Below, piece by piece: positions 61,163 to 64,000 of a stretch of DNA of 64,000 nt. Each line of letters opens with the position of its first letter. The stretch's first letter is position 1. The notes under the pieces were generated by a model. That model was not told the origin of the DNA. It saw nothing but the letters and a program-made list of their open reading frames with translations, and did no database searches. The position numbers were made by a program, and so were the translations under genes. The stretch comes from Closterium sp. NIES-65 (Eukaryota; Streptophyta; Zygnematophyceae; Desmidiales; Closteriaceae), in contig CANXME010000516.1 in NCBI GenBank assembly GCA_948144175.1, forward strand, positions 1 to 64,000, in the 5' to 3' direction.

Positions 61163-64000
61163 TCATATATAAAGGTAAACAAGCAAGTGCAGGTATAGAA
61201 AGATCACAGCACAAGCAAGGTCAAGAAGTGAGCAAGTGACGCAAGTAGGCACAAGACCTAGCATCGTACAGAAGCGCTGATGATCACAAGGCGGAAGTGC
61301 CTTGGTAAAGATATCAGCAGTGTTGGCCTCAGACACCACGTAAGCAAGGCGCAGCTGACCACGCTGCTGCAGCTCACGAGCAAGGAAGTAGCGAAGAGCA
61401 ATGTGCTTCGTTCTGTGCTCCAGTCTGTGCTCCCGACACAAGGCCAGCATGGCCTTGTATTCTACGTACAAAACTGGAGGAGAACGAGGCGACACTCCTA
61501 GGTCAGTCAGCGGGTAGGTGAGCCAGCGTAGCTCCTGTGCAGCCATGGCCCCCGCGTAGATCTCAGCCTCACGGCTGGAGCCGAGAACTGAAGAAGAGCG
61601 GGTAGACCGCCACGAAACAAAGCCGGAGCCAAGGCTGAAGGTGTAACCCTGTAACGACCGCTGCGTAGCCTGGTCGTCAGCCCAAGAAGCGTCAGCGTGA
61701 CCGGTGAGGACCACTCGACGTTGCCCTCCAAGCACTAGCCCCATGCCCGACGTACTGCACAAGTAGCGCAACACCCTCTTCGCTGCAGCCATGTGCTCTG
61801 GTCGGTGTCTCCCAGGAGCAACATAGCGTGCCAAGATGCTAAGAGGGTATGCTAGGTCAGGTCGTGTGCAGGTCATCAGGTACATGAGGCAGCCAACAAG
61901 CTCTGGGTACGGGCCATTCGGCTCTATGGACTCATCCGAAGGCAGAGCTGAGAGCGAGTGGCGAGTAGACAGAGCAGTGGCCTGAGGCGAGGAGTACGTG
62001 AAGTCGAAGCGCTGAAGGACCTGCTGCACCATGTGTCACTGAGTCTGGGTAATGGTGCGTTGTGCTCTGTCCCGGGTGATCTGCTAGCCAAGGTAGCTGC
62101 GCAATTCACCCAGGTCTGTGCACGTGTGTCTCTTCTGCAGCTCGGACTTCACGTGGGCGAGTCCAGCAGTGTCAGCAGTGGCAAAGACCAAGTCGTCGAC
62201 GTACACGAGGATGTAGAACGGCGGCAAAGAGGTGTCGGTGTGCAAAAATAGCGACGGGTCGGCTGTAGAAGGAGCAAAGCAAAGAGCCGCAAGTGTAGTC
62301 CTTAGTGTGTCGTGCCACTCACGGGGCGCCTGGCGGAGACCGTAGACTGGCCGCCGGAGGCTCCACTGGGTACCAGAAGGAAACGACCCAGTGAAGCCAG
62401 GTGGGCGGCGCAGCCAGATCTCCTCGTGCAGGCTGCCCTGCACGAAAGCTGTGCTGAAGTCAAGAGATTGAAGCTCGTAGTAGCGCTGAGCGGCTATGTC
62501 CAGCAGCACCCGAAGAGTGGTCATCTTCGCGGTGGGAGAGAAGGTCTGAAAGTAGTCAACTCCCTGCCGCTGACTGAAACCTCGAGCCACGTAACGCGCC
62601 TTGAAGACAGGCGGAGAACCCGGCGGCCGCTTCACCCTGAAAATCCACATGCCACTGACGATGTTCGCCCCAGGTGGGGGAACCTCGACGACGTAGGTGC
62701 CTGTGGACTTCCAGGAAGCCATCTCTGCGTCCATGGCTGACTGCCACTGTGAGGAGTAGGGACCCTCGATCGCCTCAGCGTACGATCGAGGAGTCGGGAT
62801 GTCTGGTGCATCCGGGTCTCCCTCAGGGGCAATCAGCGAGGACACGAGATGAGGCAAAGCAACAGCAAAACACTGGAACTCCTCCTGCCTGTCCTCAAGG
62901 ACGTCCGTGCTAAGAGCACACTCACCCCCGACGGACGGAGGACAGACAGACTCAGACTCAGCAACAAGACTAGCAGCGTAGTCTAGACGACAGCGAGCAG
63001 CAAAGTCAACAAGCTCAGCAACTAAGGCAGACGCAGCAGTGGACCCAAAGGAAGGGTCAGTGACAAGAGTAGCCAGGAGATGCGTGATAGTAGGATTGGC
63101 AGCACGAAGAGAGTCAGACTCCGGGTCAGCAAGGACAGGAAGAGAGGACTCTGGAGGAGACGGCAACGGGAAACGCAGAGGAGTAGTGGAAGGACGCAGT
63201 GCCATGTGGTGTGTGCCTGGGACCGCAGGAGGACGCGTACGCGGAGCACGACTACTAGTGCGAGCAGCACGAACAGGCGACGCCGGACGAGACGCAGGCT
63301 CATGACGCTCAGCAAGACCTCTAGTAGGACAAGTGTAGGGAGAAGGAGCAGGCAGGGGGGGGGGCTGTAACTGTGACCGCGACTGGACAGGCTGTGGACA
63401 CTCTAAGGGAGAAGCAGGACCAGTAGAGGGCGGGAGACCAAGAACCTGCTCAAGGAGTGGAACGAAGTACGGCCGTGGCCGCGCAGCGCCTCCAAAACCA
63501 GTAGGGACAGCACTAGTACCCCCAGCGGCAGCAACACCTCCAGCTCCAACAGCGCCAACTCCAGCACCCTCAGACGCACCAACGCCAGCAGTACCTCCAG
63601 CGCCAACACCCCCAGCAGCTCCAGCTCCAGCAGCTCCAGCTCCAGCAGGACCGTCAGCTCTAGTACCGCCAGCAGCTCCAGCAGTGCCTCCAGCAGGACC
63701 AACTCCTGCAGCCCCAGCAGCACCCCCAGTCCCAGTAGCTCCAGTACTGCCAGTACGAGCACCTCCAGGACCAGCAGCAACAGTAGCACCTCCAGCTCCA
63801 GCAGCACGGCTCCAGCGCCGGGCAAACCACTCGCGCAGCTCCTGCGGAGAGAGTAGCTCCCGCCTCGACGAAGCACCGCCAGGGGCCACACGAGCAGACC
63901 CAGCACCCCCAGGCTCCGCACCCCGAGGCTCCGTACCCCCAGGCTTAGCACCCCCAGGCTCCGCACCCCCAGGCTCAGCACCCCCAGACTCAGCAACCCC
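61163..64000 (-). pseudogene. pol: E10 pol: linker, RT and RNase H (inactivated)
   Basis: Reading leftward from the edge: GAEPG-type repeats (63900-64000), Ala/Gly repeats (63480-63800), then RT in an open frame to 62084. RT has ANIVSGMWIFRVKRPPG, ARGFSQRQGVDYFQTFSP, LDFSTAFVQG, YGLRQAPREW, YVDD. A TAG stop at 62083 lies in LGLQ, and a TGA follows near 62037. RNase H is open again in 62032-61163 (HADASWADD, SSREAEIYAG, HRTKHIAL, NTADIFTKAL). Cys is changed to Arg in SSCEAE, and VDNK to VEYK removes a catalytic-type Asp. A base loss near 61245 shifts the C-terminus past the normal stop into the tail. Clearly inactive. Confidence 0.88.

Larger units (their letters stand above)
60898..64000 (-). 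mobile_element. Ty1/copia element E10, 3' part
   Basis: Minus-strand copia running off the right edge. 3' LTR 60898-61023 (126 bp, TGTGAAGAAATG...TAAGTTTGACA), then the polypurine tract complement, tail and pol. The 5' part lies outside, so the target duplication cannot be checked; the left flank is GGTGG. Confidence 0.9.

Overview
The window is eukaryotic, GC-rich, and almost entirely transposable-element sequence. It holds one recognisable host gene: a two-exon, DIVARICATA-type two-repeat MYB regulator on the minus strand at 47715-49564. The SHAQKYF MYB and primer-binding sites resembling the complement of initiator tRNA-Met point to the green-plant lineage. The very GC-rich Ty1/copia elements with poly-Gly Gag linkers suggest a streptophyte (charophyte) alga. 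A zygnematophyte such as Closterium is only my impression from memory.

Layout. 1-3470: 5' part of a decayed minus-strand Ty3/gypsy element, with a miniature LTR element (mini-LTR A) in its LTR. 3900-9674: a 5'-truncated copia, E1, carrying a solo LTR of another family. 9675-15212: a decayed minus-strand copia, E1b, into which E1 inserted. 15263-24556: full-length copia E2 with a deletion derivative, E3, inserted in it. 24574-46976: a hAT-like DNA element with an 8-bp target duplication. Inside it sits a TA-flanked mariner-like element, which contains copia E9 and copia E5, and E5's 5' LTR contains copia E4. E4 has identical LTRs and one open 1961-codon Gag-Pol, and is the youngest and best-preserved element. 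46985-47190: an old copia 3' end. 47715-49564: the MYB gene. 49816-50717: a PIF/Harbinger-like MITE interrupted by mini-LTR B. 50916-60046: an E5-related copia, E8, split by copia E7 in its LTR and by mini-LTR C at its gag start. 60047-60897: 5' end of copia E11. 60898-64000: copia E10, running off the window.

How the parts relate. Eight target-site duplications are perfect and fix the insertion order: mini-LTR A, B and C, E2, E3, E4, E7 and E9, all 5 bp. The hAT-like 8 bp, the Harbinger-like TAA and the mariner-like TA also fit. Related copias share ~125-135 bp LTRs, a tRNA-iMet-like primer site, a GGGCCC palindrome 31-40 nt after that site, a 0.5-1 kb GC-rich tandem-repeat leader, a single Gag-Pol frame and an unusual Gag zinc motif. 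Most copies are dead, often by CAG-to-TAG changes. E4 could supply proteins in trans to E3.

The most unusual object is the 346-376 bp miniature LTR element (three copies). Its LTR end, primer-binding site and short interior together look like a tRNA, with Pol III A and B boxes lying on either side of the LTR boundary.
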